Positions 37,590 to 47,186 of a stretch of DNA of 60,058 nucleotides are shown here, piece after piece. The notes below the pieces were generated by a model. The model did no database searches. It saw only the letters and a list, made by a program, of their open reading frames with translations, and was not told the DNA's origin. The stretch lies in assembly GCF_004564235.1 (NCBI RefSeq), contig NZ_SOMN01000015.1:1-60058 (forward strand). The letters run 5' to 3'. This DNA comes from Cohnella luojiensis (GTDB lineage Bacteria > Bacillota > Bacilli > Paenibacillales > Paenibacillaceae). Position 1 is the stretch's first letter, and each line of letters begins with the position of its first letter. A program made the position numbers and the translations under genes.

Positions 37590-39893
37590 TCAACCCGTGT
37601 TTATCCCCCCCGCGGAACCGCGGTACGCCGTCGCGCTGATGCCGTTAATGCGCTTGAAGGCCCTGCAAAACGAGTTCGCGGAATTATAGCCCGTCTGTTG
37701 GGCGATTTGGTTGACGGTAAGCGTCGTATCCGCCAACAAGACGCGGGCTTTATCCATGCGCAGGTTTTCCAGATAGTCCGAGAAATTAACGCCTGCCTGT
37801 TCCTTGAAGAAATGCGACATGTATACCTTGGATATGCCCATCCGATCCGCAGCGGCATCCAGATTCAAATCGGGATTCATGTATAACGTTTGGAGACAGT
37901 GAATGATATTTTCAAGCAACCTGACATTTTGGCTTTTCTTCCGTTCATTCGTTCGGCGGCAAATGCCGGCGTAGATTTCTCCCGCGTATCGAAAAGCTTC
38001 GCTAAGCTCTTCGGATGAGTCGGCTTGGTTTAACAGCGATTTGACGTTGTCGCTTTCTTCGATGGACAACTGCTCCCGAAGCTTCATCAGGCTTCCGGCC
38101 ATGTCGTAAATAAGGAGCCTTTGAATGGATGGAGAGAGGTTGCGCTGAACGAAATTCCGTTCGTAGACATCGTCAAGCAAGGCGTTGACCTCATCCATAT
38201 CGCCGGCTTTGGCGTGGTTCATCAGACGCGTTTCGATTTCGCCAGGGTAATAGTGGCTATCCGAGATCTGCGGCAGATCGTAGAACCATACGATGCCGGT
38301 TCTTTGCTGCCGCAATATAAAGTTCAAAGCATGTTTCGCTTCGCCGTACGACCTGGATACGTCCAACAACGATTCGTATACGCCTCCCGCGGCTATATTC
38401 AGATTCAAGTCGAACGGAGAGCGGCTGACGTCCCTCATTCTGGCGAACAAATCTTCCATTTTATGCTTGCAGGAGTCCGGCGTCAGTTCGCTCTCCAGAA
38501 ACAGCAGCACGATCATATCCTCCGCGGCGTCATGATAGTAGACCGATTGCTGCTGATGAGCACGGAGCATTTCTTTAATAATGACCCGCTGACGGTCCAA
38601 TTCCTTCAGAATGACTTCGTCGTAAGCGTCCTTCGGAGCAAAATTTACGATCGCCGCGGCGGCGGATTTGACTTCAACCGATAGATTTTGATGTTTGAGC
38701 AAGCTCATGATCTCGTTGCCCGCAACGAAATCGCCCTTCAGCAGCCGTTCGAAGAACGTGGCTCTCAGCAAGGGCGCCTGCTTCTCTATTTCATCCTGCA
38801 ACGCTTGATTGTTGTCGATCAGCCGGGATACGGCGTCATCAATAAATCGATAAGCGTCGTAAGTACGATCCGTTTCTCCCTGAAAACGGTCGCGGATGGT
38901 GTTCATGATTTTTTTTAACGGCTTGCTGTTGCGATAAGTGAAGAAGTATGCCAATACAATTCCGATGATCAGGAAAATTAATGCCGTTATAAAGGTGATG
39001 CGTTTTATGTAATTTACTTTTTCCAACACCACCTGGGGAGACTGCGCGAGCACGTAAAACCATCCGTTTACAGCCGAGCGCGAATAGGTGATCACCTTCC
39101 CGTTAGTTAGCCTCGACTCCTCGATATACCCTTCGTTTCCCTTCAAGGTGCCGGGAGCCAGCTGCACGTACTCCCCGGTTGACGTGATGACATTCCCTTG
39201 TTCGTCCGCGATATAGGTCCATCCGCCGTCCTTGATATCGAGCCCGCCCAGAAGCTTCAAGATTTGATTGTTGTCGATGAGCACGATGATGCTCCCCAGG
39301 GCTTGACCGGGAAGATTGCCCAACGGATGCCTGTAGGTTACGATCGAGTGCGGTTTGCCCAAATAAGTCGCCTCGGAGGCGGGGAAGTAACCTTTGCGGT
39401 TATTTTTCTCGAAAAACAACTCATGCCATTGCTCGTAATTCAAGTCGTTATAGTTCAGCACGTTCCGATAAAATTTTTCCGATTCATACAGCAGAGTGGG
39501 AGCGATAACGATATTGCTGTTCCGATAAAAGATCAGGTAGTTCAAAATAAAATTGTTTGAAATGCTGAAATTGTACAGATCCTTCTGCGTAGCCCATATT
39601 TTATAGGTGTTCGTCCCCTCGAAGGGATTGTTCAACTGCTGCAGACGTACGATTTTGGGATCGTTCGCGGCTTGCATCACGATTGTATCGATTTCCGATA
39701 ACCGGCCGTCAAGCGTCGTTTTCACTTGCTGCAGCAGATGCAGGTTATTAACTTTGGCTTCCTTGTCGACCAGCACAAGCGTTCTTTCGTATATGAGCCA
39801 ACCTAGCAATAGGGCCAGAAAAATAAATAAAACGTACGGAATTAGAAGACGCAAAAACCATTTATATTTGTCGATGAGCCGATAGAAGTCCAT
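37590..39893 (-). CDS. AraC family transcriptional regulator with membrane sensor (YesS/YtdP-like)
   Basis: A one-component membrane regulator of 767 residues. Two membrane helices (about 15-34 and 290-312) enclose an extracytoplasmic Cache-like sensor. A coiled segment and a middle domain follow, and the C-terminus has two helix-turn-helix motifs of the AraC type (MGISKVYMSHFFKEQ and VNQIAQQTGYNSANSFCRAF). Such proteins switch on the adjacent lplABC-type operon when sugar or the loaded binding protein is sensed outside. The start ATG 39893 follows GAAGGGGG; the longer open frame has no site. Confidence 0.92.
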   Translation of the reverse strand: MDFYRLIDKYKWFLRLLIPYVLFIFLALLLGWLIYERTLVLVDKEAKVNNLHLLQQVKTTLDGRLSEIDTIVMQAANDPKIVRLQQLNNPFEGTNTYKIWATQKDLYNFSISNNFILNYLIFYRNSNIVIAPTLLYESEKFYRNVLNYNDLNYEQWHELFFEKNNRKGYFPASEATYLGKPHSIVTYRHPLGNLPGQALGSIIVLIDNNQILKLLGGLDIKDGGWTYIADEQGNVITSTGEYVQLAPGTLKGNEGYIEESRLTNGKVITYSRSAVNGWFYVLAQSPQVVLEKVNYIKRITFITALIFLIIGIVLAYFFTYRNSKPLKKIMNTIRDRFQGETDRTYDAYRFIDDAVSRLIDNNQALQDEIEKQAPLLRATFFERLLKGDFVAGNEIMSLLKHQNLSVEVKSAAAAIVNFAPKDAYDEVILKELDRQRVIIKEMLRAHQQQSVYYHDAAEDMIVLLFLESELTPDSCKHKMEDLFARMRDVSRSPFDLNLNIAAGGVYESLLDVSRSYGEAKHALNFILRQQRTGIVWFYDLPQISDSHYYPGEIETRLMNHAKAGDMDEVNALLDDVYERNFVQRNLSPSIQRLLIYDMAGSLMKLREQLSIEESDNVKSLLNQADSSEELSEAFRYAGEIYAGICRRTNERKKSQNVRLLENIIHCLQTLYMNPDLNLDAAADRMGISKVYMSHFFKEQAGVNFSDYLENLRMDKARVLLADTTLTVNQIAQQTGYNSANSFCRAFKRINGISATAYRGSAGGINTG

Positions 39894-39933
39894 AACATCC
39901 CCCTTCTTTCTAAGGCATGACATGCGTTTCTCT

Positions 39934-39984
39934 ATTATAAAATACATTGGTCACCGTGTGAACGCGATAATGTAAGCGCTGTAC
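39934..39984 (-). promoter_or_regulatory. promoter of the AraC-type regulator with cre-like site
   Basis: TTCACA (39962-39957), 17 bp and a perfect TATAAT (39939-39934). Just upstream, TGTAAGCGCTGTAC (39971-39984) resembles the catabolite-responsive element bound by CcpA (13 of 15 consensus positions by my count). Carbon-catabolite control of the sugar locus would be expected. Confidence 0.5.
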
Positions 39985-40112
39985 CAGTCATCTCCATCCG
40001 ACTCAACCGAATCCCTTTGCGCAATTCACGCATTCTAACGCAACACAGATATAATCCGCGGACAACCCACATATATATCTCGTAGATGCTTGTCAACGGG
40101 AGGGTTATCCGT

Positions 40113-42116
40113 ATGCCTAAGCGCCGTTCGCTGCGAATGTTACTTTTCGTCGCTGCCGCTGCTGTACTTGTGTTTTCCTTTCGATTCGGGTTTGCCGACG
40201 CTTGGGTGGACCAATATGCTTTGCCTGCTTCCTCATGGTCCGAGCTATCCGAGCTTCCGGCCGCGGCCGCGCCTGCGGTCGTGAAGCCTAAAGCCGATCC
40301 GGGACCGGATATACCGTTGAAGCCTCAAGCCGTCGTCCTCAGCCAACGCGTAACGGAGTATCATATTTCCGTTGCCCTTGACGAGCAGGCCGGAAGCCTA
40401 ACCGGGGTACAAACCGTCACCTGGAAAAACCCGGGTCACAAATCCGTCTCCGAGATGTACCTCCATCTGTATCCGAACGCCTTCGCGCCCGGAAGCACCT
40501 TCATTAAAGAGTCCAAAGGCCAGTTAAGAGGCGACAAAATGACGGCCGGCGGATACGGAAGCATGGAGCTGACCTCTTTAAGGACGGAACAGGGCGAAAC
40601 CCTTCTGCCCCGGCTGCATTTCGTTCAGCCGGATGACGGAAACAAGAATGACCGGACGTTGGCCACGTTCCGACTTCCCGAACCGGTCAAGCCCGGCTCC
40701 TCCGTCACCCTGCGCATGAACTTTACGGTGCAGCTGCCGGACGTATTCGCAAGGATGGGCAAAGCCGGAGAATTCGTGATGGCCGGTCAATGGTTCCCTA
40801 AGGTTGCCGTGTACGAAACCGCCGGCATGCGCGGCAGGGCGAACGAAGGATGGAACCTGCACCAGTACCACGGCAATTCGGAGTTCTATGGAGACTTCGG
40901 CATCTACAGCGTCCGGATCGACGTTCCCGCGACTTACAAGGTTGCGGCGACGGGCTTCCAGACGAAGTCGCCGGTGGTGTCCGGCGGACGCAAGAGCCTG
41001 CAGTTCTATGCCGATGACGTCCATGACTTCGCCTGGTCGGCTTCTCCCCACTTCGAATACGTGGAGGATTCCTTCTCCTCTCCCGGCATTCCCGGAGTGC
41101 GGATCAAGCTGTTTCTCGACCCTCTGCACATGCACCTGAAGGACCGCTACCTGCACGCGGCGAAATCCGCGCTGGCCAAGCTCGGAGCGTGGTATGGCGA
41201 GTATCCTTACTCCACGCTGTCGGTCATCGTGCCTCCGGCTAACGCCAACGGCGCCGGCGGAATGGAATATCCGACGCTCGTTACCGCCGCCGCCGCTCAG
41301 GATGACAATCCCGGCTACGAGCTGGAGCGCACGCTCGTTCATGAGATCGCGCATCAATATTGGTACGGGCTGGTCGCTTCCAACGAGTTCGAAGAAGCTT
41401 GGCTCGACGAGGGCTTTACTTCCTACTCCGAAGACAAGTTAATGGCTAGTATCTATGGCGTGGTGCCTAATCTTCCGATCGAAGCCAGCTACATGACCAA
41501 CCCTGAACCGCTGAACCTATCCTCATGGCGATTCAGCTCATCGGACGGGTACGCGGAGAACGTCTATCTCCGCGGGAAGCTTGTGCTTTCATCACTAGAA
41601 CGGCAAGTTGGCGACAAGATGATGAGCAAGATCCTTCGGACTTATTTTCAGAAATACAAATTCAAGCATCCTTCCGCCTCGGACTTCCAGAAGGTCGTGG
41701 AAACCGTTACGAAGACGAAGTGGACCGATTTCTTCCAAGCTTACGTGCAACGAGGGGAAATGGCCGACTTCGCGATCGATTCCATCACCACTCATAAGAC
41801 GGAGAGCGGATATGAAAGCCTCGTGCTCGTGCGACGCTACGGAGGCAGCGCGCAGCAGGTCTCCCTCTGGCTTCAATTCCAGGACGGCCAGTCGGTACGC
41901 AAGAAGTGGGACGGCGTGCAAACCCACGTTCAGCTTAAGCTTCAATCCGAGACTCCTCTCGTCTATGCCGCGATCGATCCTAGCTTGAATGTCGTTCTCG
42001 ACAACCGCAGATACAACAACTATTTGCAGGCGGAAGTACCCAAGGAGCAGCGCACGCGGTTTGCGTCCGGCATCACGCAAATTATCGAAGGCCTGTTCGG
42101 GACCATGGTGTGGTGA
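40113..42116 (+). CDS. M1 family metallopeptidase
   Basis: A zinc aminopeptidase-type protein of 667 residues. It has an N-terminal signal anchor (about 9-26), a Pro/Ala-rich linker, a beta-sandwich domain, then the catalytic domain with exopeptidase-type loop GAGGMEYPT and zinc site H410-E411-x2-H414 plus E433 (HEIAHQYWYG...WLDEGF), the spacing diagnostic for M1. It should act outside the membrane. The start ATG 40113 follows GGGAGGG; the open frame begins 27 bp earlier without support. The next gene follows after 11 bp. Confidence 0.92.
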   Translation: MPKRRSLRMLLFVAAAAVLVFSFRFGFADAWVDQYALPASSWSELSELPAAAAPAVVKPKADPGPDIPLKPQAVVLSQRVTEYHISVALDEQAGSLTGVQTVTWKNPGHKSVSEMYLHLYPNAFAPGSTFIKESKGQLRGDKMTAGGYGSMELTSLRTEQGETLLPRLHFVQPDDGNKNDRTLATFRLPEPVKPGSSVTLRMNFTVQLPDVFARMGKAGEFVMAGQWFPKVAVYETAGMRGRANEGWNLHQYHGNSEFYGDFGIYSVRIDVPATYKVAATGFQTKSPVVSGGRKSLQFYADDVHDFAWSASPHFEYVEDSFSSPGIPGVRIKLFLDPLHMHLKDRYLHAAKSALAKLGAWYGEYPYSTLSVIVPPANANGAGGMEYPTLVTAAAAQDDNPGYELERTLVHEIAHQYWYGLVASNEFEEAWLDEGFTSYSEDKLMASIYGVVPNLPIEASYMTNPEPLNLSSWRFSSSDGYAENVYLRGKLVLSSLERQVGDKMMSKILRTYFQKYKFKHPSASDFQKVVETVTKTKWTDFFQAYVQRGEMADFAIDSITTHKTESGYESLVLVRRYGGSAQQVSLWLQFQDGQSVRKKWDGVQTHVQLKLQSETPLVYAAIDPSLNVVLDNRRYNNYLQAEVPKEQRTRFASGITQIIEGLFGTMVW

Positions 42117-42127
42117 GGTGAGTAAGA

Positions 42128-42943
42128 ATGCGTCGATTGTTAAAAAAGGGATGGGACATGACCGTTCGGCATAAATATGTATTGGTTCTCCTGTTTCTGT
42201 ATCGCTTGCTGTGGGGTTTCTTCCTCTACCGGTTCGTCGATTCGGTCGTAACGCCCATCTTGGCGCGTTATCCCGAGGAGCATCCCCACTCCGACGCGGC
42301 CCATCTGTTCTTGGTCGAAGCCCAATTCCGCCTGCTAAAAACAGACCTTGCCAATGAGGTTCTCTGGCTATTGGGCGGATTGCTCCTTCTACGGATGGTG
42401 CTTACTCCCCTGCTCAATGCAGGCGTTTACTATTCCTTCCACCATGCGGTCGAAGGAGAAGGGACGCGGGTATTGTTCGGGATGAGAAAAGCATGGAAAC
42501 CGGTAACCCTGCTGTACTGGTTGGAGAACGGGCTCATTCTGCTTCCCGCCGTATGGCTGCTGCCGCTAGCAAAAGACCGATTTTTCTCAGAACCCTCCTT
42601 AACGGCTTGGCTTCAGGGACTGCTGCCCTATGCTGCCGCTTGGCTGGCGCTAGGGTTCATGCTTCACCTGCTGTTTCAGTTCATGCAGTTCGGTGCGGTC
42701 TCGCGGGAAGGAATCTTCAAGGGTCTGGGATTGGCGCTTCGCCGGGCGTTACCTCTAATCGGAATAACTTTCATCATGCTCGGAATCGGTTTGGCAGTAT
42801 CCGCTACGGCCTGGGCCGTCTCGTTGCTCTGGTCGGGATTTCTCGCCGTGGCGCTGCATCAAGCTTTTCACTTCGTTCGCTCCCTCTTGACGCTGTGGAC
42901 TACCGCTTCGCAGTATCAGGTATGGCGTAAGACGGAGGCGTGA
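42128..42943 (+). CDS. polytopic membrane protein of unknown function
   Basis: A protein of 271 residues with about five or six hydrophobic helices (for example near 13-35, 75-98, 127-146, 165-190, 210-250). No motif is recognised. It is translationally close to the M1 peptidase (11 bp, ribosome-binding site GAGGTGAG inside the gap), so the two are one operon and may cooperate at the membrane. A strong terminator follows. Confidence 0.75.
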   Translation: MRRLLKKGWDMTVRHKYVLVLLFLYRLLWGFFLYRFVDSVVTPILARYPEEHPHSDAAHLFLVEAQFRLLKTDLANEVLWLLGGLLLLRMVLTPLLNAGVYYSFHHAVEGEGTRVLFGMRKAWKPVTLLYWLENGLILLPAVWLLPLAKDRFFSEPSLTAWLQGLLPYAAAWLALGFMLHLLFQFMQFGAVSREGIFKGLGLALRRALPLIGITFIMLGIGLAVSATAWAVSLLWSGFLAVALHQAFHFVRSLLTLWTTASQYQVWRKTEA

Positions 42944-42985
42944 GCTTGTCATGTCCCATTTCGACAATATTTTTACCGGGACATT

Positions 42986-43023
42986 CCCCGGTTGCCGCCT
43001 TTTTTGGGCCGCAACCGGGGTTT
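42986..43023 (+). terminator. terminator after the membrane-protein gene
   Basis: CCCCGGTTGC pairs perfectly with GCAACCGGGG, 15-nt loop, then TTTGG. It separates the M1 operon from the riboswitch-controlled gene. Confidence 0.75.
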
Positions 43024-43159
43024 GGCGTTATTATCGGCGGGTTAAAATGAGGCGAAAGGAGGAGTTTAATTCCTAGCTATTCGGTTTAGATTAAGGAATT
43101 CTAATCTAGAAGATGCAGGAAATTCGTCACAATCCCCGAATATTTAATGCTAAGCAAAT

Positions 43160-43280
43160 AAAAACTGCCGAGTTTCCGCGAAACGGAAAACGGGGGAACC
43201 ATCTTTTGGGTGAATTGGTCTCGCTTCACAGTGACCATAGGGGAACCTTCTACCGAACCCTCCAGCTAACCTCGTAGGCA
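43160..43280 (+). promoter_or_regulatory. cyclic di-AMP riboswitch (ydaO/yuaA class)
   Basis: The gap 42944-43299 holds this leader RNA. Conserved elements appear in order: GCCGAG near 43167, AAACGGGGGAACCA near 43189, TTGGGTGAA near 43206, GGGGAACCTTC near 43240, and the near-invariant CAGCTAACCTCGTAGGC ending near 43279. In this class c-di-AMP binding switches off cell-wall hydrolase and K+ transport genes. The aptamer ends only a few bases before GGAAGGAG of the next gene, and no terminator lies between, which suggests translational control. Confidence 0.92.
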
Positions 43281-43299
43281 TTGGAAGGAGTCACCTGTT

Positions 43300-43794
43300 T
43301 TGCGCAAAGCTTCAGTGTTTTTGTTTTCCCTTGCAGTACTGCTCGCTTTCCAAGTGGGCAGCGCGTTCGCTGACTCCAAGCTTGACCAAACGGTTGATAA
43401 GCTCATCGGAATTGACTACGATTACGGCGGTACGACAACGAGCGGATTCGACTGCTCCGGATTTACGGGGTATGTATTCAAGAAGCTCGGCATCAACCTC
43501 CCACGTAGTTCGAGAGATATGTTCAGCTGGGATCAGGGCAAGAAAGTCGATCGCGATGATCTTCGAGCCGGCGATCTCGTATTCTTCAATACGAGCGGCA
43601 ATGGCGTTTCGCATGTCGGCATTTACGTTGGAAACAACAAATTCGCCCATGCGGCATCCAAAGGCGTAACGATTACTTCTATGAGTGAGAGTTACTACGT
43701 CAAGCGCTATCTAGGCGCACGCCGTATCATGGATACGGCTACGTACGAGAAAGTGGCTACGGAGCAAGAAGCCGTTGAGGTTGCAGTTAAGTAA
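43300..43794 (+). CDS. NlpC/P60 family cell-wall endopeptidase
   Basis: A secreted peptidoglycan peptidase of 164 residues. A signal peptide (about 1-24, ending SAFA) is followed directly by the NlpC/P60 domain with catalytic C52 (TSGFDCSGF), H105 (SHVGIYVG) and H117 (KFAHAAS). There are no SH3 or LysM wall-binding repeats. The start is TTG 43300, supported by GGAAGGAG ten bases upstream and by the signal peptide. Control by a c-di-AMP riboswitch fits a wall hydrolase. Confidence 0.94.
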   Translation: MRKASVFLFSLAVLLAFQVGSAFADSKLDQTVDKLIGIDYDYGGTTTSGFDCSGFTGYVFKKLGINLPRSSRDMFSWDQGKKVDRDDLRAGDLVFFNTSGNGVSHVGIYVGNNKFAHAASKGVTITSMSESYYVKRYLGARRIMDTATYEKVATEQEAVEVAVK

Positions 43795-43824
43795 AGCAGT
43801 ACTTAGCATTTCTAGCAATATGGT

Positions 43825-43856
43825 GAAGGCCCGCATTTGCGGGCCTTCATTTTGTT
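43825..43856 (+). terminator. terminator after the NlpC/P60 gene
   Basis: GAAGGCCCGC-ATTT-GCGGGCCTTC, a perfect 10-bp stem followed by ATTTTGTTTT. Confidence 0.9.
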
Positions 43857-43980
43857 TTAAACCCGCTAACTCTTCTATACCCGGAACGCATCGGAATGAA
43901 ACAATTCCGGTTGTCCCGCCAAAGACGATCATCACCCACATACGTTATTGTTAGGTCCTATTTCACAGTCGGCATAGATA

Positions 43981-46086
43981 TTAATGCCCTTTCCTGCTTG
44001 CCCTGTACATCAGGAAGGCAAGATATGGGGCGCCGATCAAGGCCGTGACGATTCCGGACGGAAGATCTCTGGGCATAATCACGATTCTGCCGATCCAATC
44101 GGCCGAGGCAAGCAAGACGCCCCCGAGCAAAGCGGAGATGACCATTGCGCGGCTGTGATGGGCGCCGACCAGTATTCTAGCCGCATGCGGAGCTAGCAGT
44201 CCGATAAATCCGACGGCTCCAACATTCGCCGCCGCGATGGAAGCCAGTAATACCGCCACGATCGCGACGTATAGCCTTACGCGCCGGACTTTCAACCCCA
44301 AACCCGTCGAGCTCTCGTCGCTGAAGGAAAGCAGATCCACTCTGCGACCTAGCCGCCAGCCGATAGGCAGAAGAACGAGAACCGTAAGTGCCATCTGCCA
44401 TACCTCCGGCCAGCCCCGGCCGTAAGTGCTGCCCGCCATCCAAGCTAGCGCGGGAGCCGCTTTCATCTCTGCCTGAACGACAAGGAGATTAATAATAGCC
44501 GCTCCCGCCGCCGACACCGCGATCCCGACAAGCGTGAGAATCGTGGGATTAAGCCCCCGGCGCCAAGATACGGAGTACACGATGGCGGCGGCGCCTACCC
44601 CGCCAATCACCGCTGCGACAGGCAACCAGCTTATCGAAATCTGGGGAATGGCGACCATTAGAAGCAGAGCCCCGACTCCCGCGCCGCCGGTTACCCCGAT
44701 GACCTGCGGATCCCCAAGAGGATTGCGAACCGCGCTCTGCAGCAAACTGCCGCTGACTGCGATAGCCATCCCGGCCAATCCCGCCACGAGCAAGCGCGGC
44801 AATCGGAAATCGATGAGGATTTGCCGGTACAGGTCTTCTCCTTGGCCGGACAAGACCGCTAATACTTCCGATAGAGGAATGCGCAATGTACCGCTAGTTA
44901 AACTGGTGATCCAGACTACGGCTAGCAAAATACTGAAAATAACGACAAGAGTACGATAAGGAATTCGCCGTTGCAAGCTGCCTACGCTCATCGAGGAGCC
45001 TCCGGAGCTCGCGTTCATTTGTGACTTATGCGAAATCCTCAGCGCCAGCCAGATCAGCCACGGAGCGCCGAGCATAGCCGTAATGGCTCCGGCCGGCAGT
45101 TCTCCGTAAGCGTCTACGACCGAGCGCGCTATCGTATCCGCGCCAACGAGAATCGCGGCGCCCCATAACGCGCTCACGGGAATCAACCACCCGTGCTTCG
45201 TCATTCCGGACATGCGCACGACGTGCGGCGCAATCAATCCGATAAATCCGATCGGCCCCACGACGCTTACGCTAACGCACGCGATGAGAATGGCGATCGC
45301 CATTGCGAATATCCGCGTACCCGCAACCTTCTGTCCCAGAGAACGCGCCGTTTCTTCGTTTAACGTCAACACGTCGAGATGGCGGACCGCCAAGCAGACG
45401 AGCGCGATTCCGCCGACGATCCATGGCCACAAGAAACCAACGCCGTCCCAATCATTCTGAATAAGCGAGCCCGATCCCCATAGGAAAATGCCTTTAACCG
45501 ATTCCTGGTTCAACAGGATTAAAGCGCTAGTGAACGAGGAAAGCACCAGCGTGATGATCATTCCCGATAACGCGATTCGTAAGGGCGTACCTTTGCGTGC
45601 TCCGCCAAGGGCGTAAACAGCCATCGCCGCCAGCGTTCCGCCGATTACCGCGAAGGGCAGCGAATATTGGTGGAGAACCGCAGGCATGAAAATCGATCCG
45701 ATGGCGACCGCTAGATAAGCACCCGCGTTCACCCCAAGAGTCGTCTCGGAAGCAAGGGGATTCCGCGTTACGGTTTGCATGAGCGTTCCCGCCACGGCTA
45801 AAGCAGCACCGGATAGCAGCCCCATAATGGTCCTTGGGAGTCTTACGCCGCGAATCATATTATGATCGATCGTATCCTGCGGGGAGATCAGCGCCTGAAC
45901 GACCGACTTAACGGATATATCCGCCAGACCTTGCGTTAAGCTGACAAACGCGAGAATCAGTAACGCGCTCAGTCCTCCGAGCATCACCCATAGCGGCTTC
46001 CAGCCCGCTCCCGTACTGGCAAGTTGGGCTGTATGAGCGTTCGGCACGGAAGCTGAAGCCGGTGCTATCCGCTTCGGGAGACTCAT
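43981..46086 (-). CDS. fused double FecCD-type iron-siderophore permease (FhuB-like)
   Basis: A membrane protein of 701 residues made of two FecCD permease halves in one chain (about 30-340 and 375-700). Each half has the typical SGAALAVAGTLMQ or SGSLLQ segment followed by RNPLA or RNPLGDP, and its own coupling region. Most Gram-positive siderophore importers use two separate permeases; fusion as in E. coli FhuB is less usual. The ATG at 46086 overlaps the stop of the binding-protein gene by 4 bp. It is last in the Fur-controlled operon. Confidence 0.93.
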   Translation of the reverse strand: MSLPKRIAPASASVPNAHTAQLASTGAGWKPLWVMLGGLSALLILAFVSLTQGLADISVKSVVQALISPQDTIDHNMIRGVRLPRTIMGLLSGAALAVAGTLMQTVTRNPLASETTLGVNAGAYLAVAIGSIFMPAVLHQYSLPFAVIGGTLAAMAVYALGGARKGTPLRIALSGMIITLVLSSFTSALILLNQESVKGIFLWGSGSLIQNDWDGVGFLWPWIVGGIALVCLAVRHLDVLTLNEETARSLGQKVAGTRIFAMAIAILIACVSVSVVGPIGFIGLIAPHVVRMSGMTKHGWLIPVSALWGAAILVGADTIARSVVDAYGELPAGAITAMLGAPWLIWLALRISHKSQMNASSGGSSMSVGSLQRRIPYRTLVVIFSILLAVVWITSLTSGTLRIPLSEVLAVLSGQGEDLYRQILIDFRLPRLLVAGLAGMAIAVSGSLLQSAVRNPLGDPQVIGVTGGAGVGALLLMVAIPQISISWLPVAAVIGGVGAAAIVYSVSWRRGLNPTILTLVGIAVSAAGAAIINLLVVQAEMKAAPALAWMAGSTYGRGWPEVWQMALTVLVLLPIGWRLGRRVDLLSFSDESSTGLGLKVRRVRLYVAIVAVLLASIAAANVGAVGFIGLLAPHAARILVGAHHSRAMVISALLGGVLLASADWIGRIVIMPRDLPSGIVTALIGAPYLAFLMYRASRKGH

Positions 46087-47127
46087 TTGCTAAGCAGGTC
46101 AGCCGTTGTTTCGGCCATGATTTGAGCGGACAATGGCCCGCCGTATGGCCACATGTCTCCACCTAATGCGTATACGCGATTTTCTTTCACGAAGTTGAGG
46201 CCTTTCCATACCGCGTTATCTTTCAATTGATTTTCGATCACGTTGTCGCTTTCTTGGATCATATGAAGGAAGTTCGCGTCTTGCAACGCAGGAAGAGCCT
46301 CAACATCCGTCGTGGAAAAACCGTACATCTCGAATTTGTCGGATTTATGCGCGTTCGTGAGACCGATATGCTCCAAGATTTTCACGGCCATGGAGTTGTC
46401 CGTGGATAACCGGAACGTTACCGCGTTCTGGTTGCTATATGCCATAGCGAGAACAAATGGCGTTTTGTCCTTGCCGGACGCCGCGACTTTAGCCTTCGCG
46501 CCTTCGTACGCTTTGTCGAGGTTCGCCAGAACCGCTTCGGCCTCCGGTTTCTTGCCCAGAACGTCGGCGATTTGGTTAAAGGAATTGACCATCTCTTCGT
46601 ATTGGTCGCCTTGCCCTTCCGGCGGATAAGCATCGTAGACGAGCGTCGGAGCGATTTTGCCGAATGTATCGTAGGTCTTCTCGAGGTTGAATTTCGTGCC
46701 GATGATAAGGTCCGGCTTAAGCGAGGCTAGAAGCTCCATGTTCGGCGCTCCGCGATCTCCCAAGTCGGTAGGACGCATCGATCTTCACGGGAAGCCTGAC
46801 CCATTTGTTCATGTTCTCTATATCCGCAATGCCTACCGGCTGAACGCCGAGCGCCAGCACGTCTTCCGCATGAGTCCATTCCAGCACGACGACTCGTTGG
46901 GGAATACCGGTTATCGTCGTTTCGCCTAATACGTGCTTGAAGGTACGGGTTTCGTTAGCTGCGCTGGCGGACTCCGCAGCTGCCGGAGATGACGACTCGG
47001 ATGCCGCTGGCTGGGATGCCGACGGCGTTTCGCTAGCGTTGGAATTATTGTTGGAATTGCCGCAAGCGGTAAGAACGAGAACGAATGAAAGAATGATCAT
47101 TGCCGTTGAATGTTTGAATAAGCGCAC
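46083..47127 (-). pseudogene. iron-siderophore substrate-binding lipoprotein, frameshifted
   Basis: The gene is read in two frames. The first part (47127 to about 46770) gives a signal with lipobox LTAC, a Ser/Ala-rich linker and the start of the periplasmic-binding fold up to LPVKIDAS. The second part (about 46770 to 46083) continues at TDLGDRGAPNMELLASLKPD and runs to a normal C-terminus. Removing one base, the A at about 46770 on the plus strand, joins the two into one protein of about 347 residues of the FepB/FhuD family. The operon's other parts are intact, so this is either a recent mutation or a base-call error. The start is GTG 47127 behind AGGGGG. Confidence 0.88.
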
Positions 47128-47186
47128 AGCAAATAGCCCCCTAGAATAGTGGTTTTTATAAAAATTAAGTATGTAGCGTACGATGA

